Positions 23,279-35,831 are shown, numbered from the stretch's first letter. The stretch: DNA of 64,000 nt from Adiantum capillus-veneris (GCA_014529385.2 CM043971.1:83466340-83530339), one strand, 5' to 3'. Notes: generated from the letters alone by a model not told the origin. A program made the numbers and translations.

Positions 23279-23293
23279 CTCCCCCTTCCTTGG
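23279..23293 (-). other. Second polypurine tract of element 4
   Basis: On the minus strand CCCAAGGAAGGGGGAG follows the stop of the long coding frame within a few bases. A counterpart is at 60172-60189 in element 11. It lies about 1.8 kb before the tract at the LTR border. Confidence 0.6.
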
Positions 23294-23298
23294 GTAGA

Positions 23299-24342
23299 TC
23301 ATACCTTTTGGAATGATGTCATCACCTTTTGAAACCAATTGTTCCAAGTTGTTATGGGTGAAGGCTTTAACCAATAGTTTTCGATCGCCCTATGTGTTTC
23401 ATCTAGTTGCAAGGGTGGTAAGGTACTCTCCCATGATTTTATTTGCAACATTGTTGTAGGTGGTGAACCTACAACAGGAGGTGCAAACTCTTTCTTGCTT
23501 GTATGGATATGTACAATGGTAGGTGGAGGTTGTGTCGAAGCTTCTATTTCGATATAGGAACTACATGAAGAGCAAGAAGCCTCATTTGCTTTCCCTGTTC
23601 CTACGCTAGGTGGAACAAATCATTCTTTCTTTGGTACCCAAACTAGCTCTGGAGCAAGTGTGTCGCATTCCGTTATTTTTTCCTTTCCACGATTTTCAAT
23701 TTTTTTTGAAGCCATAGGATTGGGTTTACATGGACCGGGTGACAGGTAAGAGTACAATGTACGTTTGGGCACCCAGATTTGATTATTTCCTTCATAGTAT
23801 CCTTGGGATTCCAATAATCGTTTAGGGATCCAATGCCACGTTTTCTTACATTTCTTGGGGCGAGCGGTATGTTTCTTACAAGGCTTCTGTTTTTTAGTAC
23901 TAGCCATGGTCGCTAAAGAAGCTTTAGGGACCCACTTGTATGTTTTCTTCGTTATATTAGGATGAGTCTTGTCAGAAGCTATATGCATTCCTTGTAGCAT
24001 ATTTAAAGGTACAGGAATTTCATCCCCCTCAGGTGTTACCCAGGTCATCCCCCTATTCCCCCAAGTGTCTATGGTTGCTGCTAGGTGGACCCAATCCACA
24101 TTGTCCGACTCAGTCATCCCAGGTAGTACATCCATATAAGGATAATCTTCCCCAACATCAGTGTCCGCTTTACACGTGTAACAATACTGCAATGGGGCCG
24201 AGTGAACTGTGGTGTCAGATCTATGATCGATTATAAACCTGTTTCCTATAGTATGTGCTCAACCCGTCACAAGATCCACTCGAATGATAGAATCTTGGAA
24301 CTGCAAGTAGACATGGTTTTTAGACCAATCATGCACCATTTT
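23299..24342 (-). pseudogene. Element 4 W-x-P-K tail of the polyprotein
   Basis: In frame with the upstream protease. It contains YKWVPKASL, HWIPKRLLESQGYYEGNNQ followed by IWVPK, and LVWVPKKE. It then ends in a region with SWESTLPPLQLDE and NNWFQKV before the stop at 23299-23301. In-frame stops at 24259-24261 and 23620-23622 interrupt it. The sequence from the protease passes straight into this tail with only a short linker, so the RT to integrase block has been lost relative to element 11. Confidence 0.6.
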
Positions 24343-25242
24343 TTATTCCCTCATGAAAGGACGTCCTAAGATCATCTCCGATGCCATAGTGTGTTTGGAG
24401 AAATCCATAACAATAAAGGTAATCTTTATTTTATGTCCAAAGACCTTGATCTTGAGATCTTCTAGCATCCCAATAGGTTTAACAATAGACCCATTGGCCA
24501 TCTTCACTACTATGGTTGTGGTCGCAAGGTGAGGTCTTCCCATAGTTTCCCAGCAATTTTTAGTCACAATGCTAACCCCAGCGCCACCATCAAGGATTCC
24601 CTTCACAGTTAATCCCTTAGTAGTGATTGGTATGGTCGCATTGGATTTGTCACCCTCAAAGTATTGTCCCAACTTGTTAACAGGTATTTCTATAACAAGG
24701 TTCTCATCTAGGTTGGGTTGTGGATCTATGTATTCCTCCTCTATTGGCATCTCCCCAGATCCATCCATCTGTGCAAATTGTGGTAGCCCAAACTTCAGTT
24801 CTCCATTGAGGAAGGCTCGAAGAGCTGAGACTAGCTCAGGGTCTTTATATAGTTTGGACATGATGGTGGTTCTAACTTCTGAAGACATGAAATCCATCAA
24901 TTTGGCAATGTTTAATGGCACCTTTTGGCCTTGAGTCCCTTGACGTGGGGAAGATGGGATCTCCATTTCTTCAATAGGATCGCGTAGTCCCTCTTTAAAC
25001 ATTCTTTCCATCAAGAAGTGAGTACGCCCACTTTCCCATGACTTTAAGTCACTTTCTTCTTGGATGACACTAGGTATGTCCAAGGGTCTATGGACTTGGT
25101 GAGGTTGTTGTTGCGTAGGGAACACGGTGTCTATAATTTGGATCTTCCTAGGTGCTGGTTCTAGATCCCTTTGGGTATCTTCTACCAAACTCCTTAATTG
25201 CTTGACTTGCTCAATCTCCTCTGTAGGGTTTGGGTACGTTCA
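24343..25242 (-). pseudogene. Element 4 retropepsin (first protease)
   Basis: The minus-strand ORF 25188-24343 (281 residues) has a retropepsin fold pattern: an N-terminal strand (LVIEIPVNKLGQYFEG), the active site ILDGGAGVSIV and the C-terminal ILGRPFMRE. The usual D-S/T-G-A has become D-G-G-A. In family members this enzyme cuts the gag-pol polyprotein. It shares the frame of the gag upstream; TGA stops at 25444-25446 and 25240-25242 lie between them. A TAA ends it at 24343. Confidence 0.8.
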
Positions 25243-25443
25243 TATCTTCTTTTTGGATCCTGAACATTGTGGCTCATGAAGATCTTCCTTGTTGGTTTCT
25301 ATGTTAGTGGTTGTTTTGGTCTCCATGGTTTCACCTGAATTAGAATCTTCTTCAGCGTCGTTCATATATACGGGGTCATCATCAGTCCCTATGTTGGTCT
25401 TTGAACTGGGGTCTGACTTCGTTGCTTTGTGTGATCTCTTTCT

Positions 25444-28119
25444 TCATGTTTTATTCTTTTTCTGAGATTGGGCAATTGATGCCGTGTCTCTTTCCTCAAG
25501 AATATAATTTTGTTTTTGGAGCATCGATCGTGTGAGTACGTTTACTGGTACCATGGGTGTACTTGGTGATGGCTCCTCAGTAACTTCAATCAAGTTTAAT
25601 GGCGTGATCTTCGGTGCATTTGGATTATTTGGACATTGGGCAATCAAATGATCTATGCCACATCGATTACACATGAGTATCGGCATTGTAGACGTGCTTG
25701 CTTGATTGGTTTGCATTAGTGTGGCTTTCTTTTGTAGCCTAATAGGACACTCGGCTACACGATGTGGACCTCCACAATCATAGCATTGAATAGGTGGTCT
25801 CTTAGCGGTGTAATTGATATTTTGGCCTCTTGTCGCAAGAGCAGCTACTTGATATACAGGTTTGACTTGTCCCCAATAGTCCTCCATGTAGTATTGTGGA
25901 CTTTCTTCAAGCACATCCATCCCATAGGCGATATTAGGATCTATATCTTCCTCATAGCCTTGCAAACAATAAATAGATGACTCACAACCCACTTGATTCA
26001 CAGAAGTGATTCTCGGATGTGGTGGTTGCGGTCCTAGCACTGGAGGTGGTAAGGGTGTTGTTTGAACAACATTTTGGGCCCTAGGGACCATATGTTGTGA
26101 TGTTTGTTCAAGAGGTGGGGCCGGCATCAAGGCAGGCACTCGAGGTGTGTCTGTCCATGCTAAGGTTGGTCTATTGGCCATCGCACGCTTAAATACTATG
26201 CAATCCTTAGCTTGATGACCATACCTTCCACATGCATTGCAGTTCCCATTGAATTTTACTCTAAAAGTAGGGCATTCACTGGTACTATGCGGTCCATAGC
26301 ATACTGAGAACCATTGTTTCTCCCTTCTTGGATACATATGATTGTTTTGCGGAGCACGATTGTCTCTAAGACTCTCTTGAATAGCCTTGGTGAGATCTGA
26401 TAAAGTCATCTCAGAAATCTTTGGCTCCTTAGCAATAGGCTTTAGGGTCATTGGATGATGCCCCGATGCTTGTGAGCTAATAGATTTAGGCTCAACAGAC
26501 ACTCTTTCTCCTTGAATCATTAAATTATTCTCCAATTGGATCGCATTGGTGGTGACTGCTTCCCAAGTGGTGATACCTCTAATGACTAGGCCATTGTAGA
26601 TATCCTCATGTCGTAATCCCCTAATGAATCTATTAATCAATTGGTTATTGTTGAAGCGCTCATTTGGATTACAACGAGAATTCAAATGCTTCAAGCGACT
26701 TATAAATTCTCTCATTGACTCTCCTTCCTCTCGTTGGGCTTTCTGGAGCTGAGAGGCTACACCCCAAAGCACTCCCTCTCGTATGTATTCCTTTAAGAAC
26801 AGTCTTCTAAGAGTAGGGTAAATCATTTTTTCTTCCACCCTTAGGGCTCTATACCAATCCCCAGCCTTTCCACTTAAGGTTAGGCTTAAAGAATTGCTCT
26901 TATGTAGGTCATTGTGTTCTCCTAGAGAATCACATATTTGTTCAAAAACTTCGATATGCTTTCTCACATCCCCGTCTCCACTAAATTTTTGTGTGAGCTT
27001 GGCTATTTGTACTGCCTTACTTCTAGTCTCTCTATCAGGCGTGTTATGCATATTCTCAGCAATATATCGACCAATAGCTTGAGCAAATGTTGCCAAGTCA
27101 CCTAAGTGAGAAGGCACCGTGGGTGAAGGTGCTCCAGAGACTACATGTGGAGTAGGTATTGGCATTGGTCTTGGCGCATAGGAAGCCCTTGGGTTCCACG
27201 TTGGGTACGATGTTGTGCCATGTGGTGGTCCATAGTTCATATGAGTGGCCCTAGGCATAGCAGGCGTCGGATGTGACATGCTAATGCTAGCCGGTATAGT
27301 CCCATGGGAATAAGAACTTGTGTATTTTGGTTGTGGAGCATAGGTAGTTGAAACAATAGGAGGGGTAGGGACTACATGAGTGTGAGCCATAGGTGCATAC
27401 GATTGGTACACACTTGTAGGTACTGTTGCAGGCATTGAGCTACCATGTTGTAGTGCTTTACTAACAAATGAGGTCCATGGTGTGTTTCTTGGCATGCCCA
27501 TCATTGGGGTAGGCATGGTAGCCATGGTGTCATCAAGGGAAAGATGAGCTAGACTTGGAAAAGTAAAGCTATCACTTGTGGGCTCAGATTGCATTGAGAC
27601 CCCTGGCGAAACAACATATGGGGGATAGATGGGACTCACTGGGGGAGTCTCCATTTGTGATAGAGTGGGTTGTTTCCCTCTGTCCGTGTCTAAAAATCGC
27701 ATAGGACACGTCGAAGGTATGTTTATTCCTCGATTTTGCCTCTCGGACTGGATAATCCTATGGATGACATTGCAGATCATGTGTTGTTGTTCCTCTAGAC
27801 TAGTGGCACTAGATGTGGATTGTACAACTTCTAACCAACCCACATGCTATGTGTAGCCCATGTATAGGTCGTTCAAAGTCTCCGTGTGTAGGTCATATTC
27901 CCAATTTTCATTGAGAAATACCCCGTCCAAACTTGGTGTACTAGAGGGTTGACGTGAGGTGGATGCAATGTTGCTTCCCATGTTTTGACTTTTAGTCGCC
28001 GCTACCTTAGAGGCAACTTTGGAAGGTGGTAGCTCGGTAAGGCCCTCATTAAATGAGGTAGGTAGAATGTCCATGTGGACACTTTGAGGGAGTGTGGGGT
28101 CTACACGAGATGTGAACAT
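25444..28119 (-). pseudogene. Element 4 gag polyprotein (one internal stop)
   Basis: A 799-residue ORF (27843-25444) continues upstream in frame to 28119 across one TAG at 27847-27849. The order is a long Pro/Thr/Met-rich N-terminus, then a Retrotrans_gag capsid core at about residues 270-420 (YPTLRRLFLKEYIREG, FISRLKHLNSRC, LINRFIRGLR). A nucleocapsid region with several Cys/His knuckles follows. One is canonical (CNACGRYGHQAKDC); two have a shorter CX2CX3HX4C spacing (CYDCGGPHRVAEC, CNRCGIDHLIAQC). The product would form the virus-like particle. Codon framing is preserved throughout, with only nonsense changes. Confidence 0.85.
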
Positions 28120-28421
28120 GGTGATTCTACTTCCCCAACCCCTTCATTTACTTCGCTAGCCGTAGGTTCAGAGCGCGTTGCTCTACTAAAAGTTTCCATC
28201 AAACGGCTAAAAACACTAGTTCCAGGTTGTTGGGCCCAACTAGGTACGGTTTCATTTTTTCCCCCAGGGCTTTGTGTAAGATGCTCTTCCATAATATCAT
28301 AGTCAGAGGAAGAGTCGCTAGCCGCTATATTTGGGTCTTGGGTTGCACTACCTTGGGTCCCTGCCGAGGGCATAGACCCTAGCGTGGAAGGATAGTGAGT
28401 ACCCCCCGTAAATCGAAGCAC
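28101..28421 (-). pseudogene. Element 4 possible gag N-terminal extension
   Basis: 106 residues starting MLRFTGGTHYPS, Ser/Thr/Glu-rich, in a different frame from the gag body and overlapping its start at 28119. It is probably the true N-terminus before a frameshift, but this is uncertain. Confidence 0.35.
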
Positions 28422-29292
28422 TAGCTAGTTGTTCGGACTCTAGCACACGACTAGAGCGTAGATACATGTGCTTTGGGTGCCCTACAAGTGTCGGCAAGTA
28501 CCCTCAAAGGTTACTTGCTTTGTTTTGTGGGTGTTTTGCACCCCATTTTCTACTTGATTTTTTTTCTTGCTTTTGATGTTTTTTTAATGTTTTTTAATAT
28601 TTTCTAATGTTTGATTTTTTTTATTGAAGTGTGTGATAGCTCGAAACGAGCGTATCACTTAAAGGGTCGTTGTGTGCTTTACAACACAATTTTCGGGCAT
28701 CTGACGTTCCGTTGGTCCTCAAAAAATCGATTTTTAGCTACTTGTGAAGCTAAAATTCGTTTTTTTAAAGGCGACTGAGGCCTAGGCTTGAGCGTGAGCT
28801 TGGGCTTGGGTCTGGGCTTGGGTCTGGGAGATATTCCCGATCTTGGTTCTACCTTTAAATTTTTATTTTTATTTATTTTTATTTATTTTTATTTTTATTT
28901 TTAAAGGATAAGGTCGCCGCGGCCTGCGCGAGAGCACACACACACTCTATCTACCTACTTCTAACTAATATACCTACTCTTACACACTAACACACTCTAT
29001 TAACTCACACTAATCTACTTCCTACTTACTGTACACAGAAAACTAACTACCTTAATACACTGAGAATAAACACAGAACCTTTGAAATCTCTATTAACAAA
29101 GAAAACTAACTACCTTAATACACAGCGAATAAACACAGAACCTTTGAAAACTCCATTAATAGAAAAAACACACACTATAACACCAAATCCCTCTTCTCAA
29201 CACACACACACACTCCTTCCTTACCTTTCCTACAATAGAAATTGCACCACGGAGAAGCACAGAGTGCTACTGGAGCTTCATGTATGGCATTC
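28422..29292 (-). other. Element 4 leader
   Basis: No gene. It holds a 63-bp tandem duplication (29038-29100 and 29101-29163), an (ATTTTT)n-like tract at 28855-28905 and a GGCTTGGGTCTG repeat at 28790-28830. Confidence 0.7.
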
Positions 29293-29312
29293 CGCGGCAG
29301 CGACGCCAAAAA
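29293..29312 (-). other. Element 4 primer-binding site
   Basis: The minus strand reads TTTTTGGCGTCGCTGCCGCG next to the 5' LTR, a variant of the TTTGGCGCCGTTGCCGGGGA site of element 3 and of Tat/Athila-type elements. Confidence 0.7.
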
Positions 29313-29988
<676 letters not shown>

Positions 29989-31020
29989 TTTCACTAACCG
30001 AATCATATACATTGTATATGAACCTCGTAGACAAGCTGTCTGTGGAGTCAGATCCAAATTTTGGCATTTGCCAAAAACCTAGCTTTTCTACTTGGGACCC
30101 CCTTGACCCCTACCGACTGGTGAACTGATGATATAGAAAGTTTCTATTATGTTAGGGCATGCTACAGTTCAAATCTCATCCGATTTGGTCGTGCTGACAG
30201 GCCACTATGGTCAGCTTTTGGTCATAGGTCTTCGTGCACTGCTCGGTTTCTAGGGGTTTAGACTAGCTACCGGCCATACAAAATGGATCATTGATGACTA
30301 AAGGAATTACCCCTCATGTCTCATGTGAGACGGCACTGAAAACGGACAACTGTAGACTCCGGAAAAGACGTACGAAAGAGGTCGAAAAGCTCTCTCTACA
30401 AAGACCACAAGTGGAAATGAGGGGGTTTTAGCCTACCTTGGATATCTATATCCGGACTTCCCGAACCAATTTTCCCTAGATTCCCTCATTAGTCCTATTA
30501 GACCGTGAAATCTATGTTAGACTCAAAAGTTTCCTTGATCGGATTCCTATAGCTCATTCTGCAAGAATTTTGCAAAAGTAGGTTTGGCCGCCTAATTTAG
30601 GCTTCCCTCTTCCATCTTCTGGTTTCATTGAGAATTTTTGTGCTTATCCACCTTGTCTTTTTTATCACCATCGTGTCTTCCATTATTCCATATGAGCTTC
30701 TTTGCTATTTATTATTAATTTTTGACATGTTTAATGAAAAAATAAAAAAATGCTCATAAAAAGGTAAAGTGAAAATCCAATAATTAAGAAAATCTATTAA
30801 AAAACACAGATTTATTTTTTTTGTTGGATTTCTCTATTTTTAAATCTCATTATCAATAAAAATGATGAAAAATAACCAAAAAGGTCTATTTTTTGATGAT
30901 TTTCTGATAGTATATACACTATTTACACTCATCGGGAAGATATTATTAGTGAATATTCCCTTGATGATGAATTAGAAGAGTATTATTGTGTAATTTTGCA
31001 AAAAAGTCACACGTTGACAT
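29989..31020. other. No gene seen; AT-rich
   Basis: No coding pattern is visible. The right end (minus strand GAAGAGGGAGGAAAAAG then TTTGATGTCAACG near 31020) could be a polypurine tract and the start of the element 5 3' LTR, but no second copy was found. Confidence 0.4.
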
Positions 31021-31052
31021 CAAACTTTTTCCTCCCTCTTCAAACATTACCC

Positions 31053-31680
31053 TTAATTACTTAGTGCCCTTCCATCCCTCCTAGATAGCATACTCCGGGA
31101 CGACTGTGTGCATGGGTTGAACAATTGGGTCTTATGCATAGCCTTGGTTGGTTCTACCATGTTTTGAAGATCAATGCAATTCAAACCACTATGTTGTGCA
31201 AGAGCTAGGTCTTGAGTAATTAACTCAAGGGTTTCTGATGTCAAGGCTTTACGATACTGTCTCCCAAAGAGCAAATCTTGTAGCTTGTGTGCTCTCTGTT
31301 TGATTGTACCATCAGGATGCTTCAGCACACTAATTGCTTGAGCTGTTGGTAGCACTTTTGACTGTTGTCGAGCTTTTTCTCTCCATTGGTACCTTGGTTT
31401 GCTTGGTGATGTATGGTGTGGTGGAGTCTTTTGAGACTTAACTCGCCATTGCTTGATTAATTTTACGGTGTGTGGAGAAGATAAGTGCTCCTTTTTCTTT
31501 CAAGTCCATTTCAAGTTAGATTCCTTGCTCGGAGATGCTCGTCTCTGTGTTTTTACCCTTGGAACCTTCTTTTGTTTTGTCGGTGATGTTTTGGGGTACC
31601 AGATTTGAATTGGCTTAATCTTAAGCTGTGCTTTTGGTACCCAAATTTTCCTGACTCCTTGCATGCTACTTGTAGCATTT
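31053..31680 (-). pseudogene. Element 5 W-x-P-K tail
   Basis: The minus strand reads KIWVPKAQ, QIWYPKTS, LKWT then a stop, KQWRVKSQ and YQWREKAR in succession, then a 100-residue ORF (31355-31053) rich in Gln and Leu. This is the same Trp/Pro/Lys-based design as the tails of elements 3, 4 and 11. It follows a retropepsin domain. Function unknown; the basic, tryptophan-spaced repeats could bind nucleic acid, which is inference only. Confidence 0.5.
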
Positions 31681-32200
31681 GCTTGTCGAGGGGATAAGGA
31701 AGATTTGATTACTTCGTGGTTTGGTCTGTTGATTGCTTCCTATCCATTCATCCTTGCTTGGTGCAATTGGAATAATGAGTTGCACACCTTTAGGTGATAG
31801 CTTGAGCTGATTTGTATCCCAATATGGTATTGCTTTGTATGTCCGCATCCAGGGAATTCCAAGAATCATCGTCTCATTCATATGTTCATCTAGTAAACAT
31901 ACAAATTGATGAGGACATGAACATCCATGTACTATCACGTTCAAGTTGACTACTCCCAATGTTGGGGTTGGGTTCTTGTTGCATCCTTTGATTGTCGCTA
32001 TTCCAGCTGTCAATGCTTTACTTGTTGCCTTCTTGTACGTGGAATAACTGACTGCATTTACTCTAGCTCATGTGTCAACCAAAGCATTGGTGCTATGATT
32101 GTTGAGTTGTACTTTGATGCGCAGGTCCATTTTATCTAACCAGTCATCATCTATTGAAACTGCATCTTTATAGGTAATTCCCATTGTCAGTCATCTATTT
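31666..32200 (-). pseudogene. Element 5 second retropepsin, downstream of integrase
   Basis: Minus strand: DDWLDKMD, then QLNNHSTNALVDT, a TGA stop, ARVNAVSY, then the open ORF 32013-31666 with LGVVNLNVIVHG, a strand-rich core and MILGIPWMRTY. ALVDT-x-A and ILGxPW are the two hallmark motifs of retropepsins. The TGA replaces the second Gly of the D-T-G triad, so the copy is dead. The same layout is seen in element 11, where the D-T-G is intact. Element 5 also has a conventional protease at 35832-36203. Confidence 0.65.
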
Positions 32201-32356
32201 CTAGAGTGTTGATGGGAATCGGTATCTGCTCATTCTTGAGAGCAGCTTTCCGTTTGAGTACCCAAAGCCGAGCTTCCTCTTGGGCTTCATCAATAATCTA
32301 CTTCCATTTAATCCTTCTTTGCGTGGCTGCATGCATCCTTTCTAGCAATCCATTGG

Positions 32357-33880
32357 TTAGTGGCAAATTGTATTAAACGACATCCAAATCCAATTAGCCA
32401 TTGGCTCACCATCTAGGGTAGACAATTTTACTGCTCCACTTGGAGATACATCTTCAATGATAAACGGTCTGTTTCCCTTTTTCTTAAACTTGGGAATGTG
32501 TTGCTTAAGGGAATAGATTAAAACTAAGTCCCCTTTCTTGAAGATTTTTGTGATTAAGTGGGAATCAAAAAACTGTTTTTGTTTTCGCTTTTGTGCATAG
32601 ATGTGAACTACAGTAGTTAGCCTTCGCTCATCTAGCTTTTCCAAAACTTCAAGTCTTTCTAACAATTCATATGCAGTCCACTCAAGATTCCTTGCTACCC
32701 TTAATGTCGGCAATAGAAATTATATTGGCAGTATGGCATCAAGACCATAAACAAGGTTAACGGGTGTAGCATTTAAAGTTTTTTTGAATGAAACTCGATA
32801 AGCCCATAGAGTAGCATGGAGATTCATTTCCCAGTCTGTCCTTCTTGAACTAGCCACTTTAGTCAGCACCGAGCTAAGAATTTTGTTCGTATGCTCAGCT
32901 TGTACGTTTTCTTGTGGGTGATAGGGAGCTAATTTGTTATGGATGACCATAAACTCATTAAGCAAATACTTGATTACCTCATTGAGGAAATGAGTTTCCC
33001 GATCACTGACAATTTCTATTGGCAGTCCATATCTCATGAATACATACTTATATAAGAATGCAGCAGTGGTTCTGGCATCATTCTTTTGAGTTGCTTTAGC
33101 CTCGGTCCACTTGGTCAAATAGTCCATAGCTACAATGATATATTGATCCTGGGTTCTATAAGCAGGTGGTTGTAGAGGCCCAACAAAATCTATACCCCAT
33201 TTCGTGAAAGCTCTAGCCCCCATCATTGGTCTTAAGGACATGCTATCTACACGTGTTGGCATTTTTTATCGTTGACAAGCATCACACCTTCGCACATATT
33301 CTTTGGCATTTGCAAAAAGTGTTGGCCACCATATGCCTACCATCAAGATTTCTCTTGCGGTGGTCTCACTAGAAAAGTGACCTCCAGCTAATCCAGCATG
33401 TGCTTGTTCTATAATTGGAATATACTCGTCTTCATTTGCACAAAGACGCAAATGTTGATATTTACCTCTCCGATACAATTGGTTCCCAATAAGAGCATAG
33501 TCTCTTGCTTCAGTTTCAATTCTTCTTTGACGGTGTTTACTCATACCCTCAAGAAATGTTCGGCTTGATAAGTAAGTAAACAGATAGTTACTCCACTTAG
33601 GAACATGTGACATTTGAAACAATGTTACATGAGGTATGGGTGTTTGTTTTTGACATTGAGGGCAATCCTTTACAAAATATTGAACATCACTCCTCATAGT
33701 CGGCCAAAATACTCCAAGTCTCAAGATTCGTTGCACAGTTTGGTCTTCCGCAAAGTGAAGTCCTACTATGGTAACATGTATTTGACTTAGGTACTGTTTT
33801 TTTTCTTCAGGATTAACGCATAAGAGCAATATTCCATCTCGATTTCTTTTGTATAGCCTGCCATCTAGTAATTGATACAT
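32357..33880 (-). pseudogene. Element 5 integrase, two in-frame stops and two zinc-binding segments
   Basis: The three open pieces 33880-33266, 33262-32720 and 32713-32357 share one frame and are separated only by TAA stops. The first piece has two H-H-C-C segments, each ending CxxC: one with HVTIVGLHFA and CPQCQ, another with HAGLAGGHFS and CDACQR. The catalytic core follows: GIDFVGPL (first Asp), VSDRETHFLN (second Asp) and QENVQAEHTNK (Glu). The C-terminal part contains KKGNRPFIIEDVSPSGAVKL and TLDGE, as in plant Gypsy integrases. It would insert the cDNA into chromosomes, but the stops make it inactive. Confidence 0.85.
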
Positions 33881-33969
33881 AGCCTATTTCTTTTTTATAG
33901 CCTACCAGCTAGTAATTGATACATAGTCGATTGCTCGATTAATCGGATCGTAATAGGAAGTGATATTTG

Positions 33970-34485
33970 TTAATCCACTTGAGCTATTGTCATCAATGAC
34001 ACCATGTTTTCTGACCATCGAGGTATCATTTCCACGGAGAACAAATAGGCATCCGGTAGATAATCGTCTATCACTTTAGGTGATTCTCTTGAAACAATCC
34101 TTGACAAATGGTCTGCGCGTTGATATCTAGTACCCTTTTTTACAACCACAGTGAAATCAAATTCCAGAAGAATGATGAACCATCTCACTATTCTTCCTGT
34201 GTTGCATGGCTTGTTGACCAAGTACAACAAAGCTTGGTGGTCCACAAAGAACACAAAATTGTTGGCTAATAGGTAATGTCTACACTTTTTAACGACATAG
34301 ATCATTCCTAATCCTTCCCTTTTGGTGGTGGTGTAATTCTTTTCCTCCATGTTCAAATGTCGACTAGCATAAGAAATAGGAAAGTCAATTTTCTTGTCTC
34401 TTGGTTGAGCTAGTATACAACCGATAGCAAAATTGGAAGCATCTACATGTATGTGGAATATCTTATTCCAATCTGGTGCTTTCAA
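33970..34485 (-). pseudogene. Element 5 RNase H
   Basis: 171 residues starting at a KAPDWNKIFHIHVDASNF region. It has HVDASNFAIGCILAQ (first catalytic Asp), ISYASRHLN, NYTTTKREGLGMIY (catalytic Glu), FVDHQALLYL (Asp) and RYQRADHLSRI. This is the standard RT-linked RNase H of Ty3/Gypsy, which removes the RNA strand. The domain is open here, but the RT before it is broken. Confidence 0.85.
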
Positions 34486-34506
34486 TGTTGGAGCTGAGGT
34501 GAGAGC

Positions 34507-35800
34507 TTGCTTAAGCTATATGAAGGATTTTTCACATGCCTCTATCCACTCAAAGTGTGTAATCAAGCTATACATGGGTTTTGCAATTATAGCGTACAAG
34601 TAGATGAACCGTCTGTAATATCCAGAATGCCCCATGAAGGCTTGTACTCCCTTGACTGTTGTTGGTCTATGCAAATCAGCAATGACATGAATTTTTTTAA
34701 TATCAGTAGCTATGTCATTTTTAGACAATATATGTCCAAGAATTTTTCTTGTCTACCCATGAATGTGCACTTTTCAGGATTTAAGTAAATCCTATAAAGT
34801 ATACATTTTTCGAATACCTTTTTGAGGTGTTCAAAATGATTAGCTGGAATTGATGAATGTGGCTGGAGCATTAGTTAATCCAAACGGCATAACCCGATAG
34901 GCAAAAATACCCCATTCTGTTGCAAAAGCAGTTTTATGCTGACCTTTTGGGTGAACCAAAAGTTGATTGTATCACGAAAAGCCATCCAAGAAGCTGTAAG
35001 CTTCTTTTCCTGCAACTCATTCTAAAACATGCTCAGTAGTTGGAAGGGAAAATTTGTCTCTAATGGTAGCTGCATTCACGTTTTTGAGATTGACACACAC
35101 TCAAAATTTTCCATTCTTCTTGGGTACTACCACAATTGGAGACACCCAATTCGTGTGTTCAATTTCGTAAATGAATTCGGCTTCCTTTAGTTTTTCAATC
35201 TCTTCTTTTATCTTCCTGGCAAAAGTTTCATTATACGTGTATGGCCTTTGTCTACTTGCTTTTGCATCATCTCTCATGAGTATGGTATGTTGAAAAATTT
35301 CTGGATCAACACCCTTGAGATCCTTGTAAGACTAAGCAAAGATACCTCAGTATTCTTTTAGCAAGCTCAACAAGAGATCTTCTTATTTCTCTGTTAGGTC
35401 GTTTGCAATGTAAGCAGGTCTAGGATCTTCTCCTGGTTCAACCAAGTCTATCCTTTTAGCGTTTTCAGGCCCTTCGTAGGACTCGACCTGTTTTCGTAGT
35501 TCCCTAACAGGTTGTTCGACTATGATTCTTCAATCTTGGAGAGTATACTTTTTGTAATGGGATGGAACACTCAATACATCCTTACCATCCTCTTACGTGG
35601 TTTCCAATTTGGTCTTATATATCTCCTTTAAACCTTTTTTCAACTCTTGATATTTATTTTTCCGCTCAACTCGTGTCATGATTGGCTTCTTATCCTGTTT
35701 GTTTGCTTGAATATCCTTCCTTGTTTTTCTCAATGTTTTAGATATTTTTGGATTTTTGTTTGAAGGATATCCACATCTCTATAAGTGTGATCTTTTAGAT
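34507..35800 (-). pseudogene. Element 5 reverse transcriptase, deleted across the active site
   Basis: Minus-strand pieces: FIYEIEHTNWVSPIVVVPKK, KEAYSFLDGF, KTAFATEWGIFAYRVMPFGL and TNAPATFINSS, followed after a gap by FMGHSGYYRRFI and the thumb region. The palm Y-x-D-D box that should lie between ATF and the thumb is missing; the sequence jumps near 34850. Several stops are also present. Confidence 0.8.
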
Positions 35801-35831
35801 TTACCCTTATTATAGATCCCACTCGCTTCAA

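Noticed and set aside
20846-23293. A 2.4-kb LTR ending at the inner polypurine tract
   Set aside because: The 5' copy is similar only over 29313-29988, so the shorter LTR fits better; the inner tract is reported as a separate finding.
28075-28302. Plus-strand ORF opposite the element 4 gag start
   Set aside because: Antisense shadow of the gag coding frame.
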